A DNA stretch of 34,008 bases from Pirellula sp. (GCA_021736575.1 JAIPFP010000039.1:1-34008), one strand, 5' to 3'; positions 23,301 to 32,930 are shown, counted from the first letter of the stretch. Numbers and translations: made by a program. Notes: generated from the sequence alone by a model not told the origin.

Positions 23301-26247
23301 CGTGAGCTGCTTCTAGAATTCGATATGCCTTTGCAATCTCTCTCAATTCTTTGATGATTTCGGCAGCATTCGTTGGTTCGCTCAAGCATCGTTCAAGGTG
23401 GTTGGTCAACGCGCGATGGGCCATTCCCATGTCGATGGGGAACAGTGGGTCGGCAACCGTTCTCAGTTGATGAATGTCGCGTCGATCCAGCATTTGAGCG
23501 AGTGCCGAAATCAAGGGACCTGTCGTTTCTGAGTCCAGTTTATTGACGCGGGACAAAAGTTCATCCGTCGCAAGACTCTTATCTGCGGTGGCCTCGAGAC
23601 GTTGATTAAGCTTTTGCAATAAATCCTCAAAGCTGGTCCAAAGCGATCCACTTTGATTTAGCAATTCCTTGCGGCTGTCGATGGTCACCCAAATAAGGTT
23701 TTCGCCAAGGTTGAATCCCCATCGCATTCCCTTGAGCTCATTCGCACTGCGTTCGATACGTTGCTTTAACTGATTGACAGACTGTGCGCTTTCGTCTGCT
23801 TGAGCGATATCGCGAATTTCCAGACGAGTCTGATCGATCCAACGGTAGAGGTTGCTTAAACCCTCTTTGACTTTTGGACTAACGTTGCTCTCCATGTCGC
23901 TTGCCAACTTGACAACGGAATCCATGGTCTGCTCCGAAATTGTGTTCGAACGAGTCAGTGTTGCAAAATCGGAAACCGTCGCTCGATTCAAACTATTCTT
24001 CTGGTGTTCCATCAATGCCGTGAGGTCTCTAGTGAGCGCGGACTGAAGCTCAAGACCAATAAATTGGCAATAGATTTCAAGCAATCGCTTGGAATGTTCA
24101 CATGTCCGGTCGTACGATTGAAGCATTCGATCGATTTTCCGCACGCGATCGCTTTGATGCCACGGAGCCAATTCGGAAGAAGCGCTTTGAGACGTCGAAA
24201 GCTCCTGAACGTCTGCGAAGTGCTGGATATACTTGAGAAATTCTCGTTCCATTCTTGAAACAGTGCGGACGGTCAGTTCGAGCTCGTTTTGATCGATGCA
24301 ATGCGTCAGGTCGACCATGATTTCTTTGGCAAGCGAACGGATCGCTTGTGCCTTTTCGATTCCTTCGTCCGCCATAACGCGAATTTCTTTCAGCGATGCT
24401 CCCCGTTGACTCTCGGGTACGTTTGCCTCTCGTAACTTGTCGATAAGTGGTCGGATTTGCTCACGCTTGGAACTCATATGTTCCGCAAATGCTCGAATGG
24501 GCGCAACCAATTGAGCCCTCCGAACCAAACTGGCATGCCGGTTTCGGTCGTAACCCGCAGTGGCTATACTGAACTGAACGATGGGCGAATGCGAAACATT
24601 TCCTTTGCGATCGACCACAGTGATTCGCGACGCAACGATATCGCCACTGCTAGCTGGCGAGTCTAACAAATCCCACGCCCATACCGCGTTCGCTTCGACC
24701 AAGTGTTTTGGCTTGGGGTTCGCATCGGAGGTAGGAATAGACGCAGTCTGGTCCACGACCATCAACTCGATCTTTGCTTTCGTTGTCTGCCAATCACCTC
24801 GATTGATGGAAATCTCATTCGAAATTTGTTCGATTGGGAGATTGTCGCTGACGTTCGCGGCGAGTTTGAGAATCTCGTTGGGTGCAACGATGAACGTTGC
24901 CCCCGTATTTGGCGGTGATTTCCAGTAGGTTTCTTCGTTGGCAGCCCAAGCAACCAAAGCACCTGCATCCTCGATGGCTTCAATCCGATACGTAGGGCTG
25001 AAGCTATTTTCGACGTTGATTCCATCGAATTCGAAATTAGAAACCAAGCGCACTTGATAGCGCGCGTTTTCGGTTACGTCGAACTCTGCGGCGTAGCGAG
25101 CCGCGGCGCCCGTACCAAGCGGGAGAGATTCGCTTGGCTTGAGGTTTGACAAAGCCAATGTTTCTTTGCGACCGGACGCCGTGTACTCCAATAAAATCAG
25201 GGCTTTGGCAAGCGTTAAATTGGTATCGATGGCCAAGTGTACTCGACTGCCACTGAGAAGTTGCAAGTCTCCCCGCACATTCGATGTCAGGGTGGAATCT
25301 TGCTTGGTGTATGCTGGGGGTGTGACAGTGGCGTGAAACGCCAACGACTTTGGCCGAGGAACTGGCGTGAGCGTGCGGAAAAGCGTTTGTCCATCACCCG
25401 CAAGCACACGATACCGAGTGATTCTATCGCTAATGGGTACGGACAGCGAGAATCGTAGTGGGTTATTGCTTTCCAACATCATTTTGAGCGTGCGATTGTT
25501 ACCTGGCGATGGAGCACCGTCCTCGACCAATTCCAACGAGGCTTCGCTAGGAACTCCTCCCGTCACGTCAACAACGAACCGCAATGACTGATCCGTCGGC
25601 ACGGACATCGAAGCTGGGCTTGGCTCTAGTACGTCGATTTGAATATTAGATGGCCTGACGAGCGAAACGAATGGAATCATGGCTCTGGCCAATCGTTCCG
25701 AAAATCGAAGGTTCGGAACGTAACTTGCTATTACAAGAACTGCTGCGACTGCAATTGCTGCAGCGGCACTTTGAGCGATTTTCCTCCAAGGCAGCAAACT
25801 CTCGACGTTCAACGTATCCAACTCGCGCGCAACACCTTGTTCGATCGCGGCAATAAACTCTAACGAACCGCGTCGCTGTGAGCCACCATCTCGCCTCAAG
25901 TCAATCGTTGTGAGCAGACTCTCACGGAAATTAGGGTGCGTGTTTTCGAGTGACCAAGCGATATTCTCTTGCGACGGTTGATACCAAAGTCCCTTAAGAC
26001 CAAATGTCCATCCTACGAACAGGGCCAAGACGTAGGAAACACAGATCAATCCCCAACGCCATCCATCGACCAACCAGTGCGTCGCATCAAGCATTGCGAT
26101 AGCGATCGAACAAAGAAACAAGCAGACGAAGGCGTTGAAAAACCCACGAATGATCTGCAAACGCATTTGTCGATCTGCGAATTGTTGCAAGAACGAACCG
26201 ACAGTCTCGCGAGACGAACGCAACGTTTCGGGTAAAGTTCCACTCAT
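20317..26247 (-). CDS. Giant membrane-anchored coiled-coil protein (DUF4175-like)
   Basis: A 1976-residue protein and the last gene of the MoxR operon. Three hydrophobic segments at about 36-57, 64-84 and 157-178 anchor the N-terminus. Positive charges around residues 85-156 suggest this loop is cytosolic, placing residues 180-1976 outside the cytoplasmic membrane. Residues about 190-600 look beta-rich, with repeated domain-like units (IQIDVLEPSPASMSVPTD onward). About 600-1680 is helical and rich in Ala, Gln, Glu and Arg, including long coiled coils. About 1690-1920 is a Ser/Asn/Gln-rich low-complexity tract, and the end (RREQRAEDT-type segment EGRRDEYDPEFVEAIKAYF) is again ordered. The overall resemblance is to the DUF4175 proteins found with MoxR/vWA genes. 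It overlaps the upstream vWA gene by ATGA. The detailed role is unknown. Confidence 0.85.
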   Translation of the reverse strand: MSGTLPETLRSSRETVGSFLQQFADRQMRLQIIRGFFNAFVCLFLCSIAIAMLDATHWLVDGWRWGLICVSYVLALFVGWTFGLKGLWYQPSQENIAWSLENTHPNFRESLLTTIDLRRDGGSQRRGSLEFIAAIEQGVARELDTLNVESLLPWRKIAQSAAAAIAVAAVLVIASYVPNLRFSERLARAMIPFVSLVRPSNIQIDVLEPSPASMSVPTDQSLRFVVDVTGGVPSEASLELVEDGAPSPGNNRTLKMMLESNNPLRFSLSVPISDRITRYRVLAGDGQTLFRTLTPVPRPKSLAFHATVTPPAYTKQDSTLTSNVRGDLQLLSGSRVHLAIDTNLTLAKALILLEYTASGRKETLALSNLKPSESLPLGTGAAARYAAEFDVTENARYQVRLVSNFEFDGINVENSFSPTYRIEAIEDAGALVAWAANEETYWKSPPNTGATFIVAPNEILKLAANVSDNLPIEQISNEISINRGDWQTTKAKIELMVVDQTASIPTSDANPKPKHLVEANAVWAWDLLDSPASSGDIVASRITVVDRKGNVSHSPIVQFSIATAGYDRNRHASLVRRAQLVAPIRAFAEHMSSKREQIRPLIDKLREANVPESQRGASLKEIRVMADEGIEKAQAIRSLAKEIMVDLTHCIDQNELELTVRTVSRMEREFLKYIQHFADVQELSTSQSASSELAPWHQSDRVRKIDRMLQSYDRTCEHSKRLLEIYCQFIGLELQSALTRDLTALMEHQKNSLNRATVSDFATLTRSNTISEQTMDSVVKLASDMESNVSPKVKEGLSNLYRWIDQTRLEIRDIAQADESAQSVNQLKQRIERSANELKGMRWGFNLGENLIWVTIDSRKELLNQSGSLWTSFEDLLQKLNQRLEATADKSLATDELLSRVNKLDSETTGPLISALAQMLDRRDIHQLRTVADPLFPIDMGMAHRALTNHLERCLSEPTNAAEIIKELREIAKAYRILEAAHETVEARLAVQALRPREQYEWKTLDGQLVHPKQWDSVNLRIELAHQWMQQAGFPGPVTEKFNALRWCVAAQRISQKLSVRRDANNTNVFSASEDIREMLELWAVADSQAKPTLDAARVVLAKYALSVSQLALKAADATRQLKQVTELPSPSQIQTQQQAAERTTSQLQDALIELANKQDLLKDFERDLARDSDAALNLIESVSAPMRDSIATALEAMNAMADPRPKDQQSAPEQGQLELAKKVSEAIQRESATIDAITKVANHFAMLEQQSQNTDSAREKELAQSREDLSMLATEAANEPSLPPDAIPLRDTTEDYERAEELASLAKSDPLDLLQKLEQELKTNPLMQDELSEISKANAQAVALELRNAAKDELSMAIQNENSDLVLAGEKRLQIEKLRSVSEQAERFAARLLTKASTIASRSGSNAEAIALEQSSRELGIAANSVKRLNEQSTRLEFEQSLQPLSEKLAQAQRQIQVTSQAIEPKIEIRTAKDEQTRQANRNEMRNLQNQIREEMNKQARDTSKESLQRFEQAKKRAEQLATPLKNARRQTQEAKRALEKAPDNDASKERLRNASIQEEQLVARAQTAQSEVRQAESLAEQAKLRASKFDESVRKDVDKPNPIAALAAEQLEKAREQVDELQLQVSSLIPETKSLSEPRSTSAALSAEKNQHKGIQEKVGDAAQELARSARHEERLGNTSGAKVLAETSAQVGKTSNESLQQVADKLDAAAADAIRSEADQATANQDSEIQEPFRRPATQGLQDTVTQASQELTNLARQLDQAIGSTESSQRGTEIPNPNADSSRPNQGSQSKGSKQERDEKQTAARELARMLDELDRSTNADPSSNGKSAQGENSSKSEGQPRASAEEQGDRNGSRSSFQDSVRNSADNLSGTMNQDRLNQRSANNQTRNSSRKESSQNQGQSQSQANKQGRGMAGQEPGAFVLPGRSREPSRDWGNLREQRAEDTIEGRRDEYDPEFVEAIKAYFKAMGSRL

Positions 26248-28577
26248 ATCAGACCAGCTCGTTTTCTAAGGTACCATTCCAATGCCAACAGCGACATTAT
26301 TGTTGCAAACCATGGGTAGCTTTGCCACAACATGGTCTGAGAGTCGATCGTTTTTCCAGTTCGGTATTGTTTTAGACGTTCGGTGATCGATTCGGCGTCT
26401 TCGAGCATCGCAAAGACTCCACCGGTTGATTCCGCCGTCTGCGTGAGGACTCCCACGTTGCAGGCTAGGGCCTGCGTCTCCACTTCTACAGGAGGCTGCA
26501 CGATAAATTCAGTCTGGACCACCAAGGCTTCTTTTGGAACACCCACGGCTTCCAATTGCACTCGATATTGGCCTTTTGTAAGTGGACCAATCGTGGCACT
26601 ATAGAATCCACGCGCGTCTCGATCTTGAACAAGAGGTATGGCTGCAAATCGTTCACCGTTACGGCTCAGGATTGCTTGCACCACCGCGTCCTCGAGCGGC
26701 AGCGAATCGTCTTGCTTGAGTTTCGCTCTAACAGTGACTTGCTCGTCTGTGGATATCATCCTCAAACCTGAATCGAGCGATGCAAAGGTATCGTTTGTCG
26801 CAAAGGGAGCTCGCATCGTCCAACTCGCGAGCTGATTCCAGAATCGCTGGTGAACCAAATCTGCTACGTTGTAACGCCATCGCCAGGTCTCATCGAATCC
26901 GAGGTAAACGACTCGTCCCTGGCCAAAGAGTTTCGTTGCTATCAGTGGGTATGCTTTGCTGTCGTCATTTTGGTCTACGCCCTCCAGTAGAACTTCCGCT
27001 CCCGGCTCTAGCTCGAATTGTCGAATCGATTTAGGAGTCGGAAGCTCCTGCCAAGACTTCTGATTTGACTCCGTGGTTGTCTCGAGTTGTAACGCAGGTT
27101 GCTCCATCGCTGATTGTGCTAGTCGAAGCGACTTTAATTGTACGCCTTCTTGAACACTGAGCGGCTTCACGGGCATCCATGCAGGCAACGTCTCGTCCAT
27201 AGCAGTGGATTGATCCGTTCGCTTGCTATCGATAATGATCAGACCGCCGCCACTGACGCTTACAAAATCGCTAAGCCAGATCTTTTGTTCAGCGCTGAGC
27301 TGCGGCAAGCTGCTAAGCGACAATAAAACCAGATCGTAGTCAAAGAGTTTTGCACGAGTGTTCGGGAAGTAGTCTCGCTCGAAGGCCGCTCGCCCCAGAG
27401 AAATGCTCGTATCCCAAGCAGCATCGCGACTCAGCGCATTCTTGATATATCGCGTTTCCCAACCACCTCGTCGATCCAGAAGCAAGACGCGATTCCGTCG
27501 TTCGACTCCCCATAACGATGTGCCGAACGAATTGTTCGCCTGCGAAACTTCGATCGCTTTGGATTTGAGAAAAAATGTCAGATCGATCGGCACAGTGGAG
27601 TTGTCCATGCCCGATGGCAATCGTTGCTTGGCTGCATCCAACAGCGCTTCGGCGGGTATCTCAAATTCGATTCGTCGGAGTTCTTGATTCAGAGATTCCA
27701 GCTCTTTCGTCCAAATCGTTGTTCCAAACTGCTCGATCTCGATGCGGTAGGGTGTGCCAGTCGGAGTTCGTTCCTTCATCGTGATCGTGCCTCGGATTAA
27801 ATCGGTCCGAAACACACGTTTGGAATGGTCCACTTTGAGGATACCAAAGTCATCCGGTTCTGATCGAGTTCCGATTCCGATGGTGAAAACAGGAATTCGT
27901 TTGTCCAAAGCATTTGCAGCCGCAGACGACAGGCTTTGTCCAGAATTACTCTGTCCATCGGTTACAAAAACGACCGCTGCCGGCGAATTTGCAATCGACT
28001 CAACCAACGCTTCACCTAGAGCCGAAGCCTGTCCGTCGGCACGGATGGAATCTCGATCTGGCATTGCAGCATTCGACTGCGAGTCCCAAATCAATGAAAG
28101 TGACTTTGGATCCATAGAGCCACTTCGCGCTCCAAGCCACTCGATGCGATGGTTGTCTCGTTGCCTCGCTAACCATCCCTCGGATTGATTGGATTTGCTT
28201 GAACCGCCAAGCAGCCAGCGAAGCACTCGATCGATGCGGCGATCCGGTTCATCCTCGATGGATGCAAGGGATGGTTCCGGGGCGTTCGCCACAGAAATCA
28301 ATGAGTCTCTCGTAGCCATGCTATCCGATAAGTCAAGAACCACGCGTAGTCGACTCAACTCTCCTTCGACCCTTCGGTGGTAAAGCGTCGGACCGGCAAG
28401 CATGAGTATCAGCAAGAAAAAGGCTGATGAACGCAGGACCGGTAGCAACCAGCGAAACGGCCTTCGAATATGTTGGGACTCACGCCAATACCACCGCCCA
28501 ATCCACATCGAACCAACGATAGCAGCGAGCAATACTAGCCACCATGGCCAAAGCCCGGAGAAACGAAGTGTCGTCAT
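26244..28577 (-). CDS. vWA / glutamine-amidotransferase-like membrane protein
   Basis: 777 residues. Two N-terminal membrane helices (about 11-27 and 43-63) flank a positively charged loop (RWYWRESQHIRRPFR). A von Willebrand A domain follows with an intact MIDAS motif DLSDS (Asp82, Ser84, Ser86), predicted to bind a divalent cation and a protein ligand. A class I glutamine-amidotransferase-like region lies near the middle (VLLLDRRGGWETRYIKNAL; FVSVSGGGLIIIDS), without a visible catalytic Cys in the usual elbow. A C-terminal membrane helix ends with RKR. The charge pattern places the bulk outside the cytoplasm. It is the fourth operon gene, overlapping both neighbours by ATGA (28574-28577 and 26244-26247). 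The family pattern is well known in planctomycete MoxR clusters. Confidence 0.9.
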   Translation of the reverse strand: MTTLRFSGLWPWWLVLLAAIVGSMWIGRWYWRESQHIRRPFRWLLPVLRSSAFFLLILMLAGPTLYHRRVEGELSRLRVVLDLSDSMATRDSLISVANAPEPSLASIEDEPDRRIDRVLRWLLGGSSKSNQSEGWLARQRDNHRIEWLGARSGSMDPKSLSLIWDSQSNAAMPDRDSIRADGQASALGEALVESIANSPAAVVFVTDGQSNSGQSLSSAAANALDKRIPVFTIGIGTRSEPDDFGILKVDHSKRVFRTDLIRGTITMKERTPTGTPYRIEIEQFGTTIWTKELESLNQELRRIEFEIPAEALLDAAKQRLPSGMDNSTVPIDLTFFLKSKAIEVSQANNSFGTSLWGVERRNRVLLLDRRGGWETRYIKNALSRDAAWDTSISLGRAAFERDYFPNTRAKLFDYDLVLLSLSSLPQLSAEQKIWLSDFVSVSGGGLIIIDSKRTDQSTAMDETLPAWMPVKPLSVQEGVQLKSLRLAQSAMEQPALQLETTTESNQKSWQELPTPKSIRQFELEPGAEVLLEGVDQNDDSKAYPLIATKLFGQGRVVYLGFDETWRWRYNVADLVHQRFWNQLASWTMRAPFATNDTFASLDSGLRMISTDEQVTVRAKLKQDDSLPLEDAVVQAILSRNGERFAAIPLVQDRDARGFYSATIGPLTKGQYRVQLEAVGVPKEALVVQTEFIVQPPVEVETQALACNVGVLTQTAESTGGVFAMLEDAESITERLKQYRTGKTIDSQTMLWQSYPWFATIMSLLALEWYLRKRAGLI

Positions 28578-30931
28578 GAAACCCCTTGTCCCCTCGACTG
28601 TCGCGTCGCATGCGAACGAGGGGACAATCTCTGTTCCAAAGCAATCTCAGCTAAGAAACAAATCACGAGAGCGGTCCAAAGCCAAGTCCAAATTTCTCGA
28701 CCATGCCAAACGGATCGCGTCGAGTCGAGTAACTCGACAGAGCTGTTTGAAAACCTTGCGTTCCAGGTCTTCGCTAGGTCAGCCATTTCCTTGGATGACA
28801 GGGGCTGCCATTGCGACTCCGCGGAGGATTTCATGACATCTGATTTTACGCAAACTAGGGTTCGATTCAATGCGAAAATAGCCGAGCTCATCTCCTCCAT
28901 GGGATCGGTCGGCGCGAGACCACTAGTCGTTGAATCGGACTCAGTTAATCCCGTGGCGATATACGGTCCTAACAGGCGTGTATCGTTGAAGTGGAATTGG
29001 TGCCCCTCCTCCATTTGAACAATGTCTGATTTTTTGTCTGGTCGCACTACTTGAATCGTTCCGGGTGACGACTTGGAGCTATCGATGGTTTTTGGCGAGA
29101 TTGAGGCGGACCACTCGGAACCCGAGGTGAGCTGACGATCAGGAGGTTCTACCTGAGCTGCATAGGCCGCCAACTTTTGAATCAATGGTAAGAAGGCGGT
29201 ACGGGAAGGCAAATTGGAGTCATCATCGTCACAGGAAGTGCTAACCCACAAGCATCGCCCATTTCCCAAGTTGGTTTGTAGCAACCACGGTTGGTTGTCT
29301 TCGAAACGCACCGCTACGGAGGCACTGAAGGGAGCAAGCATAGCGGCTGGATCGAGCGAGAAAAGAACTCTACTCTCAAAGCGGGCTTTGGCTAAGGATG
29401 CCAAACTGAGTGGCGACATGTCGCGGATGGGAACGAACTCGATTTGTTGCGTGTTGAGGCGAGTCTCCGGTCCGTTGTCGGTGGACTTGAGGGAATTTCT
29501 GCCGGCAAGGTTGGCAATTCGAAGCCCTCCATTTGCGACCGAAGGCCAAGACTGGTACTGATCGATGCGAACGCGATCGCCTAGAAAGACAATGAGGCCA
29601 TTACCTTCGTTGACAAAGTCCCGCAACCAACGCTGCTGTGGTTCGGGTACTTCTGCGACGTTACATAAACAAACAACTCGGGCTGCCTTTAGGAGCAGTT
29701 CACTGAGCTCCTGTGGCTGAACGGATTTGGTGATGACCATGTCTCCCTTTTCTCCATGCAGGATCGAGAATGGCGAGAGCGCCAGCCGTAAGAAATCGGT
29801 TTCGCTCTGCATCGGCTCTTTCTTGCGATCACCGTCCACTAGCAAGATCTGCATGGGCTCTTTTACGACCAAGACACTGGATGATGTGTTATCCGCAGCG
29901 AGCCAGTCGTCTCGAAGGATTTGCGAGCGAAGCAGTTGATCACCCAAGTGCTTCGGGGCCCAGCGAGACCGAACGAGTGCAGTTGTGTTTGCTGGCAACG
30001 AGATGTGCTGCCGATCGATTTCTATATCGTTGGCATAGACTGCAATAGGCACGTTGCTGTAGTCTTGGTCTCCATGATTGCCGATGGTCGTGTTTACAAT
30101 ACACTCTTGCCCAGATGCGACGGTGCTGGGCGATGAAAGGATCGAATCGATAGATAAATTTGACTGTTTCTCGTCTCTTGTCGGAGCAATGTTCACCATG
30201 GCAAACTCGGGTACCACGTCTTGCTTTTTTATGAGTTCAACGAGCTCAAAAGTACTTTCCTTCGAAAGCTTGCTCCAATCGTTGGTTTGATAGTCAGAAA
30301 CCACGACCATTTGACGTCTCGGATGCTGACTTTTGGCGAGCCAGTCCAAGGCCAACCGAAGCGAATTCTCAAGATCAAGTTCACCCGCCGGAACCGTTCG
30401 ATTGATGAGTTGTTCCAATTGAATAGCCAGCTCATCCGGAACTTGACCGTCTATCGTCTCCGGTTTTGTACCGGACAACAAAACCGCCGCATTGCTACCG
30501 GCTGGCAGACCTCCGAGAATTTCGATCGCAGCACTGCATGCTTTGGCGAACCGGGTCGTCCGCCCTGCCAAGAGGTTCGTTTCATCTAAGTCTTTGTTTA
30601 CTTGACCTGTGTTATCCCTTGCAAACATGGACATCGAGTCGTCGATTAGGATTGCGATCGATATGGGAGCTGGCCCGGTTGTTGCCAGCCATGACTGAAA
30701 GAGTGGACGAGACATTGCCAAGGCGAGTAATATCGGCAGCAAGCATCTGAGGAACAACAACAAGAGCTGTTGCCATTGAACCCGTTTCGCATTGACATTG
30801 CGAGAGAATTGCAGCAAATGCATAGCCCCCCAATCGACAGTCACAACTCGATTGCGGTGGAGCAAATGAATGAGCAACGGGATCGTGAATGCGGCGGCTC
30901 CGAATGCGAGGAGTCCGTTGAGAAACGTCAT
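28574..30931 (-). CDS. BatA-like aerotolerance-type vWA membrane protein
   Basis: 785 residues. The N-terminus (MTFLNGLLAFGAAAFTIPLLIHLLHRNR) is the BatA/aerotolerance-type N-terminal domain: two membrane helices (about 5-24 and 55-75) separated by a basic loop. A vWA domain follows with MIDAS DDSMS (Asp97, Ser99, Ser101). A CARDB-like beta segment (NTTIGNHGDQDYSNVPIAVY) and a GATase-like region (QILLVDGDRKKEP) come next, and a membrane helix (TWLWTALVICFLAEIALEQ) lies near the C-terminus, followed by a basic tail. The topology suggests that the main body is outside the cytoplasmic membrane. Third gene of the operon, with ATGA overlaps at both ends. The likely role is as a metal-dependent binding partner of the MoxR chaperone system. 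Confidence 0.9.
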   Translation of the reverse strand: MTFLNGLLAFGAAAFTIPLLIHLLHRNRVVTVDWGAMHLLQFSRNVNAKRVQWQQLLLLFLRCLLPILLALAMSRPLFQSWLATTGPAPISIAILIDDSMSMFARDNTGQVNKDLDETNLLAGRTTRFAKACSAAIEILGGLPAGSNAAVLLSGTKPETIDGQVPDELAIQLEQLINRTVPAGELDLENSLRLALDWLAKSQHPRRQMVVVSDYQTNDWSKLSKESTFELVELIKKQDVVPEFAMVNIAPTRDEKQSNLSIDSILSSPSTVASGQECIVNTTIGNHGDQDYSNVPIAVYANDIEIDRQHISLPANTTALVRSRWAPKHLGDQLLRSQILRDDWLAADNTSSSVLVVKEPMQILLVDGDRKKEPMQSETDFLRLALSPFSILHGEKGDMVITKSVQPQELSELLLKAARVVCLCNVAEVPEPQQRWLRDFVNEGNGLIVFLGDRVRIDQYQSWPSVANGGLRIANLAGRNSLKSTDNGPETRLNTQQIEFVPIRDMSPLSLASLAKARFESRVLFSLDPAAMLAPFSASVAVRFEDNQPWLLQTNLGNGRCLWVSTSCDDDDSNLPSRTAFLPLIQKLAAYAAQVEPPDRQLTSGSEWSASISPKTIDSSKSSPGTIQVVRPDKKSDIVQMEEGHQFHFNDTRLLGPYIATGLTESDSTTSGLAPTDPMEEMSSAIFALNRTLVCVKSDVMKSSAESQWQPLSSKEMADLAKTWNARFSNSSVELLDSTRSVWHGREIWTWLWTALVICFLAEIALEQRLSPRSHATRQSRGQGVS

Positions 30932-31836
30932 TTGCCACTCCTTCGCTTTGCAAGGTAATTCGATAATACCGTGCTATGCGATTCGGAAGTGCGAACAGGA
31001 ATCAGATCGATTCGACTCTGCGCACAGCCTCGTTCTAGCTCGCCTTGATACCGCTGCATGTTTTCAACATAAACTTTACGAAGCTGAATCGGGTCGACGA
31101 GAATTTGATTGGATGCCAATTCCAGTGAACGGAACATGGTTCTGGATTGAAATGGAAAGTCAACTTCATCATCGTCTAAAATCTGAAAGACGATGACCTC
31201 CTGATAATTATTGCGCAAAAGTGTTAGCGACTTTGCAATGGCCTCGGCATCGCCAAAGCAATCGGAGATTAGAATCACCAGCCCTCGGCGTTTGCAGTAC
31301 TGAAGCAAACCGCGCAGGACGATACTAAGATCAGTCTCGCTGCTTGGAACCGAATCGGTCATGGCTTGAAAAAGTGCCTGCAGATGATTCGGGCGACTGC
31401 GGGGTGGTATATAGTTTCGAATCGTGGAATCGAAGGTTGCAAGGCCAACCGCATCTTGTTGGTTGATCAACAAATACGCGAGCGAGGCGGCCAATCGAAC
31501 TCCAAACCCATGTTTGGTGAGCCCTTGCGAGCGCGAACCTGAATACCGCATTGAGCCACTCTGATCAAGCACCAGCGTGCATCTCAAATTCGTTTCGTCC
31601 TCATATTGGCGAATGTAGAGTCGGTCCGTCTTGCCGTAGAGCTTCCAATCGATGTTTCGTGTTTCATCGCCTGGGACGTAGGGCCGGTGCTCTTTGAATT
31701 GAACGCTCGCCCCGATGTGATGCGAACGATGCATGCCTCCGCTGAGCCCTTCCACAACACCTTTGGCGTACAACTGCAAGCCAGTTACGCGCGACAGATC
31801 TTGAGGCGACAACCAACGCAAGAAAGGTAGTTTCAC
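30928..31836 (-). CDS. DUF58 family vWA-like protein
   Basis: 302 residues and soluble. The DUF58 signature FKEHRPYVPGDETRNIDWK (about 48-66) is intact, followed by a vWA-like fold with the MIDAS motif DQSGS (Asp91, Ser93, Ser95) and strands RGLVILISDCFGD and QEVIVFQILDDDE. DUF58 proteins almost always accompany MoxR ATPases and are thought to link the ATPase to its substrate. Unlike many family members, it lacks an N-terminal membrane pair, so it should be cytosolic. It starts 14 bases after the MoxR stop and overlaps the BatA-like gene by ATGA. Confidence 0.95.
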   Translation of the reverse strand: MKLPFLRWLSPQDLSRVTGLQLYAKGVVEGLSGGMHRSHHIGASVQFKEHRPYVPGDETRNIDWKLYGKTDRLYIRQYEDETNLRCTLVLDQSGSMRYSGSRSQGLTKHGFGVRLAASLAYLLINQQDAVGLATFDSTIRNYIPPRSRPNHLQALFQAMTDSVPSSETDLSIVLRGLLQYCKRRGLVILISDCFGDAEAIAKSLTLLRNNYQEVIVFQILDDDEVDFPFQSRTMFRSLELASNQILVDPIQLRKVYVENMQRYQGELERGCAQSRIDLIPVRTSESHSTVLSNYLAKRRSGK

Positions 31837-31850
31837 TGTTGCTCCGCGAA

Positions 31851-32930
31851 CTAATAGGCGACGGCTTTCGCGGAACTTGAATTGGCTTTCCGGCGAGGCA
31901 ACTCCTTGAGCAACCTTACAATGATCGCATCTGTATCGAGACCCTCGGCTTGCGCACTAAAGGTCGGAACAATGCGATGGCGCAACACGGGTGCGGCTAG
32001 GGCCTCGACGTCTTCGGTCGACACATGCAAACGACCATGCAGCAATGCTCTAGCTTTGCTGGCCATGACAATTTGCTGACAAGCTCGCGGGCCTGGCCCC
32101 CATTGAACCCATTGCTGAACCCATTTCAGCGCATCCGTTTCCTTAGGCCTAAGTGCACGGACGACATCGAGTACGAATTGCTTGACATGATCGGGAAGAG
32201 GAACCATACGAACAATGCGTTGAAACGCGAGTATCTCAGGCCCAGAGACTACCGGCGTGATTTGGCCCGAACTGGAACCAGTTGTTCGCTCGATAATCTC
32301 CCCTTCTTGATCGCGTGTTGGATAGTCAACGATCGTTTGAAAAAGAAATCGATCCCGTTGTGCTTCTGGAAGCGGATAGGTCCCCTCTTGTTCAATGGGA
32401 TTCTGAGTGGCGAGAACAAAAAAAGGTTCCGAAAGCTGGTATGTCTTGCCCCCAACCGTGACGCAGTGCTCTTGCATCGCTTCGAGCAACGCGGCTTGAG
32501 TTTTGGGTGGTGTTCGATTGATTTCATCTGCCAACAGGATTTGAGTAAAGACAGGGCCTTTGGCGAAGACCAACTGACGACTCCCAGAATCCGATTGCTG
32601 AATAATGTCGGTACCTGTGATATCCGCTGGCATTAGATCGGGGGTGAATTGGATACGGTGGAATTGCAGATCCATAGCTTGGGCGAGCGATCGGACCATG
32701 AGAGTCTTGGCAAGCCCCGGGACTCCTTCAAGCAAACAATGGCCTCCCGCAAGAATCGCGATCAGAAGCTGTTCGACGGTTTTGTCTTGGCCGACAATAA
32801 CTTGGCCAATCTGAAACCTAATCTTTTCAAAGGTTTCTTGAAGTTGCTTTGCCTGTTGTAAATCATCGGCGTTTGGATGTGGGGTAGGCTGCGTCATGTA
32901 ATCGGGCGTGTTGAGATTAGGGACATCCAT
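31851..32930 (-). CDS. MoxR-family AAA+ ATPase
   Basis: A 359-residue cytosolic AAA+ ATPase of the MoxR group, thought to act as a chaperone that activates or assembles protein complexes. Walker A is GVPGLAKT (69-76, Lys75) and Walker B is ILLADEINR (Asp135, Glu136); sensor 1 and arginine-finger segments are present ([26 protein letters not shown]). The C-terminal lid ([26 protein letters not shown]) is typical. The ATG at 32930 has no strong ribosome-binding site; an ATG at 32897 is an alternative. It is the first gene of the five-gene operon, with its stop 14 bases before DUF58. A promoter should lie in 32931-32995 or upstream of the hydrolase gene; none is obvious. Confidence 0.95.
   Translation of the reverse strand: MDVPNLNTPDYMTQPTPHPNADDLQQAKQLQETFEKIRFQIGQVIVGQDKTVEQLLIAILAGGHCLLEGVPGLAKTLMVRSLAQAMDLQFHRIQFTPDLMPADITGTDIIQQSDSGSRQLVFAKGPVFTQILLADEINRTPPKTQAALLEAMQEHCVTVGGKTYQLSEPFFVLATQNPIEQEGTYPLPEAQRDRFLFQTIVDYPTRDQEGEIIERTTGSSSGQITPVVSGPEILAFQRIVRMVPLPDHVKQFVLDVVRALRPKETDALKWVQQWVQWGPGPRACQQIVMASKARALLHGRLHVSTEDVEALAAPVLRHRIVPTFSAQAEGLDTDAIIVRLLKELPRRKANSSSAKAVAY

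Noticed and set aside
32025-32636. Plus-strand frame of 203 codons opposite MoxR
   Set aside because: MoxR on the other strand has intact Walker motifs; the frame has no family features.
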